Below, piece after piece: positions 28,418 to 36,788 of a stretch of DNA of 64,000 bases. A program made the translations under genes and the position numbers. The DNA comes from Myxococcus xanthus (lineage in GTDB: Bacteria > Myxococcota > Myxococcia > Myxococcales > Myxococcaceae): assembly GCF_900106535.1 (NCBI RefSeq), contig NZ_FNOH01000003.1:310001-374000 (forward strand), given 5' to 3'. The stretch's first letter is position 1, and every line of letters starts with the position of its first letter. The notes beneath the pieces were generated by a model. That model saw only the letters and a program-made list of their open reading frames with translations, made no database searches and had not been told where the DNA came from.

Positions 28418-29727
28418 GACAGCCCCTCCAGGTAGCGGCGCGCCAGCTTGCGGCCATTGTCCGCGGTGAAGCCAGCCAGCGTGAGCGACGTGTCCACGCC
28501 GCTGGTGCTGCCATTGAGCGTGGCCGCGCGCAGCACCAGGTCATAGAGGCCGGGGAACTTCCGGTAGGCACGCATGCACAGCGCGGCACGGACGGGCAGG
28601 CCCGCCACGTCCACGAACTCCGACTGGCAGCGGTAGTTGGTGACGTCCTGCCGTGTGGCCTCCACCGCGTCCGGGTCCTGTGAGAAGAGCGCGCTGTAGA
28701 GCGCGGAGAAGCGCAGCGCCCCCAGCTTCTGGCTGGTGGCGTGTTGATGCAGGAAGGCCACCACGCCCGTCCGGTGGCGCGAGGACACGAAGATGTCCTC
28801 CTCCGACGAGCACTGGTAGTTCGTCACCGTGTACGGCACCTCGGGGTCATGCGGCGTGTCCCCCCAGCACTTGAGAAACGTGCCCCAGCGCCCCGGCACG
28901 CGGTAGCTGCCCAGCGTCTGCTGCGGCACGGGCGCGCCCAGCAGCCTTTCGGTGACGCGCTGCTGGTTGTCCAGGAGCTGCGCGCGCACGGTATCCAGCA
29001 GCGCCTGCGCGCCGGAGTCCTTGGCTTCCAGCGCGCGGGCCAGCAGCGCGCGCGCGTGCTTCACCGGCACCAGAAAGCCCACCTGGTTGCCCATGGTCGC
29101 CACGTTGACGCCCACCACGCGGCCCTCTCCCGTGAGCGTGGGGCCGCCGCTCATGCCCGGATTGATGGCCCCGCTGAAGTGCAGCCGCTCATAGAGCGCG
29201 TCGTGGATGAAGCCGTTGTACGTCCCCTCCACGATGGTGGTGCCCAGATCGCGCGGATTGCCCATGGCGAACAGGCGCGCGCCCTGCGGCGGCTCGCGGT
29301 CGTCCAGGTCGAAGAAGCTCTGCACCGGGGTGGCCGTCTGGATGATGGCCAGGTCGTGCACGACGTCCACGTCCACCAGGCGCACCGGCACGGGCTCTGC
29401 GCCGCCCTTCAGGACCAGCTCCGCCGTGTAGTCCTCCGGGTGGATGACCACGTCGGAAATCACGTGGTAGTTCGTCACCGCGTGCCCGGCGGCCGACACG
29501 AAGAAGGCCGAGCCGATGGACGAGCGCGTGCCAGAGCGCCGCTCGATGATGCGCACCTGCGCGACCTGTCCCTCGATGCGCTGGAACAGCTCGTGCGTGG
29601 CGGGTGGCAGCGTGCTCAAGGGCACGGCGGGCACGGCTTCGGGGGTGCCAGGTGCGGGAGGCGGGCTCGGCGCCGCCGGCACCACCGGCGACTGCGTGAG
29701 CACCGCTGCGAGGATGAAGGCGAACAT
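28405..29727 (-). CDS. Secreted trypsin-like serine protease
   Basis: 440 aa. A short hydrophobic N terminus ending near residue 19 and a Pro/Ala linker suggest export. The chymotrypsin-fold triad is complete: His88 in NYHVI, Asp125 in DVVHDLAI, Ser193 in GMSGGP, as in Deg/HtrA-type proteases, but no PDZ domain follows. The C-terminal 220 residues contain several Cys and match no family I recognise. It is first in a two-gene unit with the overlapping FHA membrane protein, and is divergent from the DUF3943 gene at 29901. Targets are unknown; the context suggests an envelope regulatory or quality-control function. Confidence 0.9.
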   Translation of the reverse strand: MFAFILAAVLTQSPVVPAAPSPPPAPGTPEAVPAVPLSTLPPATHELFQRIEGQVAQVRIIERRSGTRSSIGSAFFVSAAGHAVTNYHVISDVVIHPEDYTAELVLKGGAEPVPVRLVDVDVVHDLAIIQTATPVQSFFDLDDREPPQGARLFAMGNPRDLGTTIVEGTYNGFIHDALYERLHFSGAINPGMSGGPTLTGEGRVVGVNVATMGNQVGFLVPVKHARALLARALEAKDSGAQALLDTVRAQLLDNQQRVTERLLGAPVPQQTLGSYRVPGRWGTFLKCWGDTPHDPEVPYTVTNYQCSSEEDIFVSSRHRTGVVAFLHQHATSQKLGALRFSALYSALFSQDPDAVEATRQDVTNYRCQSEFVDVAGLPVRAALCMRAYRKFPGLYDLVLRAATLNGSTSGVDTSLTLAGFTADNGRKLARRYLEGLSWTK

Positions 29728-29900
29728 GGATGCGGCGCACCCTACCCCACCGCGCCCTCCGACGGACGTGCAGCCTCATGTCTCGCGCCAGGCAGGCGGC
29801 CGGGCGGTCCGTCCACCCACCGACGCGGCCCTGCGCCGCCGGTCCATGGTCGCACCGCGCGCGGGGTCCCCATCTTCACCCTTCGGGTGGGGGAGCCGGC

Positions 29901-31301
29901 ATGCGTCACAGCCAGTGGTGCGGCCGGCGCGGACCCGCGGCGCGATGGCGGAAGGTGGCGCTGCTGGTGTCCCTGCTGCCCTCGCTCGCCCAGGCGGCGG
30001 AGTTTCCCGCGGATGCGCCACGCGCCGAGGACGAGGAGGCCGCCGCCCCACCTCCCCGGCCTCGCCAGTTCTGGTGGGCCCTGGGTGAAGTGACGGCCAT
30101 CAACCTCACGGTGTGGGGCTTCAACCGATACATCATGAACAAGGACTTTGCCCGGGTCGGACTGGACGCATGGCGAACCAACTTCGAAATGGGATTCGTC
30201 TGGGACAAGGATGATTTCAGTACCAATCAGTTCGCGCACCCCTACCACGGCAGCACGTACTTCAACGCCGCCCGGGACCATGGCTTCAACTACTGGGGCG
30301 CCATGGGCTTCACCCTGGTGGGCAGCCTCCAGTGGGAGTTGTTCGCCGAGAACCATCTGCCCTCCTACAACGACCTCATCAACACCACGATGGGTGGGTG
30401 GGCCCATGGAGAGGTCATCTACCGGCTGTCCTCCATGCTGCTGGACCAGCGCGCCACGGGAACCCGGCGCGTCGCCCGCGAGGTGAGCGCGGGGTTGCTC
30501 AATCCCATCCGAGGCTTCAACCGCGTGGTGCGCGGGGATGCCTGGCGCAGCGCGCCCACCCCAAAGGACTGGCAGCCGCCCGTGTTCGCCGTGCTGGCGC
30601 GCACCGGCTACCTGAACATCGACGCGGGCACGACGCTGAACCAGTTCTTCGCGGAGCTGGACCTGCGCTACGGCGATGCCGTGCGCTTCCCGGTGGACAC
30701 GCCCTTCGACGCCTTCAACATGGGCGTGCAGTTCACCACCGGCGAAAACCGACTCATCAGCCGCGCCGAGGTGAAGGGCGCGCTGGCGATGCTCCCGCTG
30801 GAGAACAGTGGGAACGAGCGCGTGCTGCTCGGCGCCTTCCAGCACTTCGACTACAACGACACGCAGGCCTACGAGCTGGGCGGTCAGTCGATCGGCGCAG
30901 GGCTCGTGTACCGGTACCTGACGCAGGGGGGCCGTGAGCTGCGCCTGGCGCTTCATCTGCGAGGCGTGGTGCTCGCAGGCATCACGTCCGAGTACGCGGA
31001 CAAGGTGGGCCGCGACTACGACTACGGCCCGGGCCTGGGCTTCCACTTCGAGGCGTCCTACGGGCGCTGGCCCTGGGAGTACCTCAAGCTGCACGCGGGC
31101 AGCACGTGGCTGCACACGCTCAACGGCGCGGACGGCAACCACCTGGTGCATGAGGGCACCTTGCTGCTGGACGTGCCGTTGTTCGCCAACCTGGGCCTGG
31201 GCGCCAGCTTCACCTTCTTCGAGCGAAACAGCTTCTTCCGCGACTTCGATACCGTCTCACGCGGAGTCCCGCAGGCCCGGGTGTTCCTCTCCGTGCACTG
31301 A
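29901..31301 (+). CDS. DUF3943-like outer-membrane/periplasmic protein
   Basis: 466 aa from the ATG at 29901, chosen because GGGGGAG lies just upstream and the sequence begins with a signal peptide ending in LAQAAEF; longer upstream reading has no protein-like character. The mature protein has WWALGEVTAINLTVWGFNRYIMN, HPYHGSTYFNAARDHGFNYWGAMG and SYNDLINTTMGGWAHGEVIYRLS, the pattern of the DUF3943 family. The C-terminal half alternates hydrophobic and polar residues, as in a beta-barrel. Family function is not known; a role at the outer membrane is inferred. Confidence 0.85.
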   Translation: MRHSQWCGRRGPAARWRKVALLVSLLPSLAQAAEFPADAPRAEDEEAAAPPPRPRQFWWALGEVTAINLTVWGFNRYIMNKDFARVGLDAWRTNFEMGFVWDKDDFSTNQFAHPYHGSTYFNAARDHGFNYWGAMGFTLVGSLQWELFAENHLPSYNDLINTTMGGWAHGEVIYRLSSMLLDQRATGTRRVAREVSAGLLNPIRGFNRVVRGDAWRSAPTPKDWQPPVFAVLARTGYLNIDAGTTLNQFFAELDLRYGDAVRFPVDTPFDAFNMGVQFTTGENRLISRAEVKGALAMLPLENSGNERVLLGAFQHFDYNDTQAYELGGQSIGAGLVYRYLTQGGRELRLALHLRGVVLAGITSEYADKVGRDYDYGPGLGFHFEASYGRWPWEYLKLHAGSTWLHTLNGADGNHLVHEGTLLLDVPLFANLGLGASFTFFERNSFFRDFDTVSRGVPQARVFLSVH

Positions 31302-31324
31302 CCGTCCACGCGGGGCACGCGTGA

Positions 31325-31999
31325 CTACGTGGGGTTGCCCGCCGCGTGACGCAGCCGCCGCCGGCGCCACGCCGTGTACGAGACGACCAGCGCTCCAGCC
31401 AGGGTTCCCGCCAGCGCGCCCAGCACCCGGCGTGGGACGGGGCCACCCGCGCTCGGCGGCTCGTGGCGGAAGGTCTCCAGCGAGGCGCGCACTTGCGGCT
31501 CCAGCGCCTGCCACCGCACCGCGGGCGCACTGACCATCACCACGGCGTGCTCCCCCTCCGAGGCCAGGCCCGCGACGAGCACCGTGCGGACCTGCCCCGC
31601 CTCGCGCAGCGTCCCCAGCACCTCCACACGCGGTGTCACCCCGCCCAGGCGCTCCACGCGTTCCGCTGCAAGCGAGAGCCCCAGCTCGCGCTGGTAGTGC
31701 TGCATCACCGCGGACGCGAACTCTTCCCGGTCGGAGGGGCTCGCGCTGAAGCCGCGCCCCACCACGGACACGAGCAGCGTGGCTGCGTCCGGGCCATCAC
31801 CGTCGGTGAGGGCCGCCGACAAGGCGCGCGGAGCGTCCGGGTCCAGCGCCACCGCGCCCACGCGCGAGCCGGCGTACTGCTCCCACCGCACCATGTGGAA
31901 GCCTTTCGGTGGGCGAAACGAATAGCCATCCCGGCGCAGCTCCGTTCCGAGCGCGCCCGGCAGCGTCAGCAGTCCGACGGCCAGGAAGGTGGCGTGCAC
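31325..31999 (-). CDS. Hypothetical membrane-anchored exported protein
   Basis: 224 aa with an N-terminal signal peptide (cleavage near residue 18), a mixed alpha/beta region with YSFRPPKGFHMVRW, and one hydrophobic C-terminal helix (about 193-210) followed by an arginine-rich tail, so the body should face the periplasm. No family recognised. It is convergent with the DUF3943 gene, with 23 bases between the stop codons. Confidence 0.72.
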   Translation of the reverse strand: MHATFLAVGLLTLPGALGTELRRDGYSFRPPKGFHMVRWEQYAGSRVGAVALDPDAPRALSAALTDGDGPDAATLLVSVVGRGFSASPSDREEFASAVMQHYQRELGLSLAAERVERLGGVTPRVEVLGTLREAGQVRTVLVAGLASEGEHAVVMVSAPAVRWQALEPQVRASLETFRHEPPSAGGPVPRRVLGALAGTLAGALVVSYTAWRRRRLRHAAGNPT

Positions 32000-32075
32000 C
32001 GGTGCATCATAGTCATCCCCCTACGCCCGCGCCCGCCCGGAAGCCGGGTGGCCTCGCGACCTCAACGCACGGCGT

Positions 32076-32816
32076 GTGGCGCTTCGGGGCTGGGCTGACG
32101 ATGGAGACGGACCCGGAGTGCCGAATCCGGCTGTCCGAAAGCGCTCGCTCGCAAGGACATTCGTGCGATTCGCATTTCGAGCGAGACCTGAGACAGGCGC
32201 GCTCGCTTCGGGGTCAACGGTCCGCATCAACAACCATGCGAACATCGTGGGCGCCGGAGGCAACGGCGGCTCGGGAGGCAATGGCGGAGGCGGAGGCCGG
32301 CCCCGCTCGTGCAATCGCGACGGGCTGCCGGGAGGCACGGCCATTGAGCTCACGGTTCCAGCCACCCTCACCAATCGCGGCAACATCTGGGGCGGCGGCG
32401 GTGGTGGTACCGGCGGGTCCGGGTGCAACCGAAACGCGGGCGGTGGCGGCGGCGCCGGCTTCGTCGGAGGCGCGGGGGGTGAAGGCGCCAGTTCCCTCAG
32501 CGGTTCGGAAGAGCTGGCGTATTGCGGCCAGGACAACGGCGTGCGCACCGGCGAACCAGGCAGGGCCGGCGGCACCGCGGGAGGTCAAGGCGGCCGGACG
32601 GGCGACTCCAGGGGCGATGGCTCGCACGACATGCTCGGCGGGGATGGCGGAGGCTTTGGCCAGCCCGGCGACCCCGCGGGAGCGTGTGGTGGACTCGGCG
32701 CGTCGACCGGCGGCGCCGCCGGTGCCGCGATCAAACGCCGGGGGCACGCGGTGAACGTGCCGGATGGCCGCTACGACACCGGCGGGGGTCGCATTCGCGG
32801 CCCCGTCTTGCCTTGA
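32076..32816 (+). CDS. Glycine-rich protein, possibly 5'-truncated
   Basis: 246 aa as an open frame. From about residue 47 (STVRINNHANIVGAGGNGG) it is a Gly/Asn/Ser-rich protein with short beta-type units (AIELTVPATLTNRGNIWGGGGG; AIKRRGHAVNVPDGRYDTGGGRIRGPV), like glycine-rich tail-fibre or surface-fibre tips. The first 45 residues are Arg-rich, have no signal peptide and look non-native, so either the true start lies inside or the gene is a 3' remnant of a longer one. Cysteines are spaced through the Gly-rich part. Base composition is biased enough that the opposite strand is also open; the plus strand is preferred because of the repeat-like protein pattern. Confidence 0.55.
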   Translation: MALRGWADDGDGPGVPNPAVRKRSLARTFVRFAFRARPETGALASGSTVRINNHANIVGAGGNGGSGGNGGGGGRPRSCNRDGLPGGTAIELTVPATLTNRGNIWGGGGGGTGGSGCNRNAGGGGGAGFVGGAGGEGASSLSGSEELAYCGQDNGVRTGEPGRAGGTAGGQGGRTGDSRGDGSHDMLGGDGGGFGQPGDPAGACGGLGASTGGAAGAAIKRRGHAVNVPDGRYDTGGGRIRGPVLP

Positions 32817-32832
32817 GGTGCTGACACCGCCG

Positions 32833-33330
32833 CTACTGGCAGGTCACCGGGTCCTTGCAGGAGTACGTCAACTGAAAGAGCGCGTGGTGGTCGCCATACG
32901 GCGTCTGCTCGCAGCGCAACTCCTGCTCCACCGCGTTGCAGTATCCCGCGGGGCATGCCGCCGAGGCCTCCGCATAGGCCTGCTCCCGAGCGGTCTCCAT
33001 GGCACGGTGGCAGCGGAGCGGATGATTGACACCTCGCGTCGCGACGTACCGCTCGCCGCCGCAAATACAAGGCGCGGCACAATAGGTGTAGCCCTGCCCA
33101 CAAAACACCCAACCCCCGTTGCTGTCCCCCGAGAGACACAGGCCGTTGGTGGCACCACAGGACACAGGAGCGGCTCCCGGACATTGGCGGGTCACAGTAC
33201 AGGACAGCGCCTGCCCCGCCTCTCCCAGCCGGATTTCATCCTCACCCGGGTCCCCCACGTTGCACGCCGCCAGCGCCACGGCAGCCAACACCACACCCCA
33301 GTACCTGGATCCATCGAAGTGGATATGCAT
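32833..33330 (-). CDS. Cysteine-rich lipoprotein
   Basis: 165 aa from the ATG at 33330, chosen because it gives a short signal with lipobox LAAC and mature Cys; the open frame extends 37 codons further upstream without signal character. The mature part has about 13 cysteines in patterns such as CPGAAPVSCGATNGLCLSG and YTYCAAPCICGG, so it is probably a disulfide-rich surface lipoprotein. No family recognised. It is convergent with the glycine-rich gene. Confidence 0.7.
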   Translation of the reverse strand: MHIHFDGSRYWGVVLAAVALAACNVGDPGEDEIRLGEAGQALSCTVTRQCPGAAPVSCGATNGLCLSGDSNGGWVFCGQGYTYCAAPCICGGERYVATRGVNHPLRCHRAMETAREQAYAEASAACPAGYCNAVEQELRCEQTPYGDHHALFQLTYSCKDPVTCQ

Positions 33331-33424
33331 CGCCGGGACGCTAGTGGCGGCCGCGCCAAGGCATCCATCGTGGGAAGCCGCAACGCGCTGGCGCATCGGA
33401 ATTCCGACGCGATACTCTTGCAGC

Positions 33425-33805
33425 GTGAGCGACACTCCCACCGAGTCTTCTCAGCGCATGAGCGGGTTCATCGCAGGGGCCGCCATCGCCCAATCGCTGA
33501 TGGTCCCCTACCTGGTGCTTGCCGGGCTCATGGCCGCCGAGGTGTCAGGGGCCCTGGCCGCGGCACTGCTGCTGTACGGGCTGACCTTGGCTGTCGCGAC
33601 GGTGTTCCTGTTCCGTCGCAAGCGCTGGGCATGGAGCCTGTCGTCCGCGCTCGCGGTGGTGGCGTTCCTGGCGGGAGCCGGCGTGGCGTGGATGCCTCCA
33701 TCATGGGTGGGGGGTATCCACGCCCTGGGTGCGGCAGCGATCCTCGGTGCCCTGTCCGCGGGCCGCCCGGCCATCGCGGCGCCACCGGCGCTCACGGCCG
33801 GCTAG
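33425..33805 (+). CDS. Small hydrophobic membrane protein
   Basis: 126 aa from GTG 33425; the ATG at 33458 is the alternative. It has about four membrane segments (GFIAGAAIAQSLMVPYLVLAGLM; ALAAALLLYGLTLAVATVFLF; WSLSSALAVVAFLAGAGVAWM; IHALGAAAILGAL). No family recognised. It is divergent from the Cys-rich lipoprotein gene and ends 21 bases before the acetyltransferase gene, with which it may be co-transcribed. Confidence 0.65.
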   Translation: MSDTPTESSQRMSGFIAGAAIAQSLMVPYLVLAGLMAAEVSGALAAALLLYGLTLAVATVFLFRRKRWAWSLSSALAVVAFLAGAGVAWMPPSWVGGIHALGAAAILGALSAGRPAIAAPPALTAG

Positions 33806-33826
33806 CCACGACGCACCTTGCCAGCC

Positions 33827-34351
33827 ATGCTCCAGGCATTTCAGAACATCACCACAGAACGCCTGCTGCTTCGCGCCGTGCGCGACAGCGATTTGGACGA
33901 CGTGTTCGCCCTGCATGCGGATCCGGAGACGAACCGGTTCAGCGTTTCCGGCCCCATGCCCTCGTTGGACGTCGCGAGGAAGCAACTGGCGCTGTGGCTG
34001 GACGACTGGTCCCGTCACGGCGTGGGCTACTGGGTGGTGGTGCGGCGCGAAGCCCCGGGTGACGTCGTGGGCTTCGGTGGCGTGCGCCACAAGGTGCTCG
34101 AAGGACGCACGGTGCTGAACCTCGCCTATCGCTTCACGCCCCGGAGCTGGGGCACCGGGTATGCGACGGAGATGGCCCGCACGGCCCTGGCGCTGGCCCA
34201 GCGTCACCTGCCCGACGTGCCCGTGGTCGCCATCATCCACCGGGACAATGAGGCATCCCTCCGCGTCGCGGAGCGCAGCGGAATGCGCTTCGAGCGCGTC
34301 ATCGACTACGAGGGCACACCCAGCCGGCTCTACGTGCCCGCCCCGCCGTAA
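33827..34351 (+). CDS. GNAT-family N-acetyltransferase (RimJ/RimL-like)
   Basis: 174 aa from the ATG at 33827 (a TTG at 33818 is in frame). It starts with ITTERLLLRAVRDSDLDDVFALHADPETNRF, typical of the RimJ/RimL branch. The acetyl-CoA loop region is RSWGTGYATEMARTAL, followed by VVAIIHRDNEASLRVAERSGMRFE. It transfers acetyl from acetyl-CoA to an amino group, often a protein N terminus or a small-molecule amine. The substrate cannot be inferred. Confidence 0.9.
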   Translation: MLQAFQNITTERLLLRAVRDSDLDDVFALHADPETNRFSVSGPMPSLDVARKQLALWLDDWSRHGVGYWVVVRREAPGDVVGFGGVRHKVLEGRTVLNLAYRFTPRSWGTGYATEMARTALALAQRHLPDVPVVAIIHRDNEASLRVAERSGMRFERVIDYEGTPSRLYVPAPP

Positions 34352-34359
34352 CGCCGGAC

Positions 34360-34962
34360 TCACTCGAGCGCCGCGATCCGGTACTCCCCTTCTTCCAGCA
34401 CCAGCCGGACGGCGCGTTCGTCGCCCAGCGGGAACACGGCCTCACCCGCGCCGACACGGACATGCGTATTGAGTGCGAGCCGAGCACGGCGGAGACGCTC
34501 CTTCGCAAGCGGTTCGCGCTCGAAATCCTCGCGAAGGCGCTCCGGGGTGTAACGCGCGCGCAGGGGCCCGGCGAGTTGGCCCCAAGCGGCCGTCCAGTCA
34601 CGGGCCTCCACGCTGTCGATGAATTGGCGAAGGGCGGCCCGAGGCACATCCGCGGGCCGGGCCTCGACGACACGCCACCCCTGGGTGGACTGCGCGACCG
34701 TCAAGGAGGGCGCTCGCGCCTCGAGGAGCGGCGCGCCGGCGCGGACGTCCGCGGCCCTCGCGCTGCGAGCCCCCGCATCGGAATAGCGCTCCAGGAACGC
34801 CGCCTCCTCCTCGGGCCCCCCCACAGTCAGCGCGAACGCGTCCCCGACACGCCCTTCCTCGAGGGCGCGGGCATACGCCTCCGCGACGGAGGCGGGTTCG
34901 CGCGGCGTGGTCGCACAGGCGGTCAGCAGGAGGCAGAAGACCAGGGAACGGTTCATACGCAT
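34360..34962 (-). CDS. Hypothetical lipoprotein
   Basis: 200 aa from ATG 34962 (MRMNRS; 34956 also possible). It has a signal peptide with lipobox LLTAC. The mature region contains EAYARALEEGRVGDAFAL and RQFIDSVEARDWTAAWGQLAG, two NTF2-like or DUF4878-like helical segments often found in small lipoproteins. It lies 62 bases after the emfourin-like gene on the same strand, so may share its transcript. Function unknown. Confidence 0.7.
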   Translation of the reverse strand: MRMNRSLVFCLLLTACATTPREPASVAEAYARALEEGRVGDAFALTVGGPEEEAAFLERYSDAGARSARAADVRAGAPLLEARAPSLTVAQSTQGWRVVEARPADVPRAALRQFIDSVEARDWTAAWGQLAGPLRARYTPERLREDFEREPLAKERLRRARLALNTHVRVGAGEAVFPLGDERAVRLVLEEGEYRIAALE

Positions 34963-35024
34963 CGCGGGGAGAATACCTGCCCGGGCACGCCGGCCAATCG
35001 CTGTCTTCGACCAGGCACGGTGCC

Positions 35025-35366
35025 TCACCCAGGCGTGCCTGGCCGAGCGCCGCGGCGCTGCGCCCTCTCCGCCTTCGTCACCTGCTCCAGCAGGTCATGG
35101 AGCCGTGGCTCCTCCACGGGCTCGATGAACTGGACGGTATGCCGCCGCCCCTCCTCCTCCACGGTCACGGTGAACCGGCGGGCATCCGCGGCGCCTGGAG
35201 GCAGGGTGCCCACAACGGGAGGCAGTTCGAAGAAGCGGGCGGCCTGGACACTGTGCCGCAGCGCCTCCGCCTGCTCTGGTGGCAGGCTCGTCAGGTCCAC
35301 CACTCTTGGCCGAGCCAGCCCAGGGAAGTAGGCCGGCCCGCCTTCACGCTTGAGTTCGATGCGCAT
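35025..35366 (-). CDS. Emfourin-like inhibitor of the adjacent M4 protease
   Basis: 113 aa from ATG 35366, chosen because MRIELKREGGPAYFPGL is the typical opening of the emfourin (protealysin inhibitor) family. It continues with LPPEQAEALRHSVQAARFFELPP and FTVTVEEEGRRHTVQF, two beta-rich blocks of that family. No signal peptide is present. It starts 19 bases after the M4 protease stop on the same strand. Known emfourin-protealysin pairs are encoded together and the inhibitor binds the protease tightly. Here it is expected to block the neighbouring enzyme inside the cell. Function is inferred from similarity and context. Confidence 0.82.
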   Translation of the reverse strand: MRIELKREGGPAYFPGLARPRVVDLTSLPPEQAEALRHSVQAARFFELPPVVGTLPPGAADARRFTVTVEEEGRRHTVQFIEPVEEPRLHDLLEQVTKAERAQRRGARPGTPG

Positions 35367-35385
35367 GGCAGCCGCGGCGCAGCCC

Positions 35386-36540
35386 TCACGCCCTGGGGGC
35401 GCGCCCCGCTTGTGGCGAAGGCTGGGTGACGGCGCCGACGAACGCGGGCATGCGGACACCAGACCGGGCGACGCGGATGCCCACCTGCTCCCAGGCCTCC
35501 CGGACCGCGTCTTCCTCCTCTCCCGCGCCGAACAAGCGCGTCGCGGACATCACGGTGATGCGCGCAAAGTCGAGGAAGCCCATGTCGGGCTTGATGTGTG
35601 AGTCGCGAATGGCGTCGTACCAGATGCGCCCCGCCCGCTCCCAGGCGTAGCCGCCCAGGTGCGACGCAACCAGGTAGAACGCCCGGTTGGGGATACCGGA
35701 GTTGATGTGCCCCCCCCCGTTGTCCTCCCACGTATGGACGTAGTCCTTCATGTGCCCGGGCTGAGGGTCCTTGCCCAGCACGTCGTCATCGAAGGCCGTC
35801 CCCGGATTCTTCATGGAGCGCAGCGCGACTCCCTCCACGTTGCCGGTGAGGAGTTCCTTGCCGATGAGCCAGTCCGCCGCATCCGCCTTCTGCTTGAGCT
35901 TCATCTGGCGCACCAGCGAGCCGAAGACGTCGGACATGGACTCGTTGAGCGCGCCCGCCTGGCGGAAGTACCAGAGCGGCCCCTCGTCCTCGGTGACACC
36001 GTGCGCGAGTTCGTGCGCGATGATGTCCAGGCAGATGGTGAAGCGGTTGAAGAGGTCGCCGTCCCCATCCCCGAACACCATGCGCCGGCCATCCCAGAAG
36101 GCGTTGTCGTAGGTGTTCCCGTAATGGACGAAGGCCTGCAGCGGCATCCCATCTCCGTCGATGGAACTGCGCCCGAAAATCTCCCAGAAGAAGTTGTAGG
36201 TGTCTCCCAGGCCGTCATAGGCCTCAGTGACGGCGATGTCGTCCGTCGCCTCCTGTCCCTCGAAGCGAACAGGCGTGCCAGGAAACGCCTCACTGTTCCT
36301 CAAGTCGTAGATGGTCCGATGCAGCGCGGATTCCACCATCATCGCCCTGGGACGGGTGACGAGCGTCGACGGGGTCGTTCTGCTCCCCGCGAGCCGGAGC
36401 GCACGGAACGTCGAATCCGTGGAAAGCGTCCGCAGGACGCGCTCACGTTGTTCGCTGGTGCCGTTCTCCGCGATGGAGCGAGCCAGGTATGGCGGCAGGA
36501 TGCAGTGAATGGAGTGCCGGTGTCGTGTTGGGTGGAACAT
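35386..36540 (-). CDS. M4-family metalloprotease, protealysin-like
   Basis: 384 aa zinc endopeptidase. The active site is HELAH (His176, Glu177, His180), with the third zinc ligand Glu200 in NESMSD and the later catalytic His in the HINSGIPNRAFY segment. The N terminus has HCILPPYLARSIAEN, the short PPY-type propeptide of the protealysin branch, and lacks a signal peptide and the long thermolysin propeptide. Protealysin-like enzymes are found in cytosol and can cleave actin or self-process. It is paired with an emfourin-like inhibitor gene downstream and divergent from a secreted propeller protein at 36789. Confidence 0.92.
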   Translation of the reverse strand: MFHPTRHRHSIHCILPPYLARSIAENGTSEQRERVLRTLSTDSTFRALRLAGSRTTPSTLVTRPRAMMVESALHRTIYDLRNSEAFPGTPVRFEGQEATDDIAVTEAYDGLGDTYNFFWEIFGRSSIDGDGMPLQAFVHYGNTYDNAFWDGRRMVFGDGDGDLFNRFTICLDIIAHELAHGVTEDEGPLWYFRQAGALNESMSDVFGSLVRQMKLKQKADAADWLIGKELLTGNVEGVALRSMKNPGTAFDDDVLGKDPQPGHMKDYVHTWEDNGGGHINSGIPNRAFYLVASHLGGYAWERAGRIWYDAIRDSHIKPDMGFLDFARITVMSATRLFGAGEEEDAVREAWEQVGIRVARSGVRMPAFVGAVTQPSPQAGRAPRA

Positions 36541-36788
36541 GACGAATCCCTCTGCTGAATGGGCTCAGCCACGAGGGTAGGAACGCCGGACCTCCCTTCG
36601 GGCGACTCGGCCGCGCACGGGCTCCGCCGTCCTGAAGGAGCACAGGCACGCGGACGAGCCGGGGCCCTCGTTTTCCAGGGCGTCTCCCTGTTCGCCATTC
36701 CCATGCGAACAGCGCCCCCGATCAGTGACACCACACGCGGCCAGCGCCTATTCCTCCGCGTCGCCTTTGGTGAGGGGGGACGCGGAAC

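Noticed and set aside
32214..32747. A 177-residue minus-strand frame opposite the glycine-rich gene
   Set aside because: It is Ala/Arg-rich without structure, whereas the plus strand shows clear Gly-rich repeat units.
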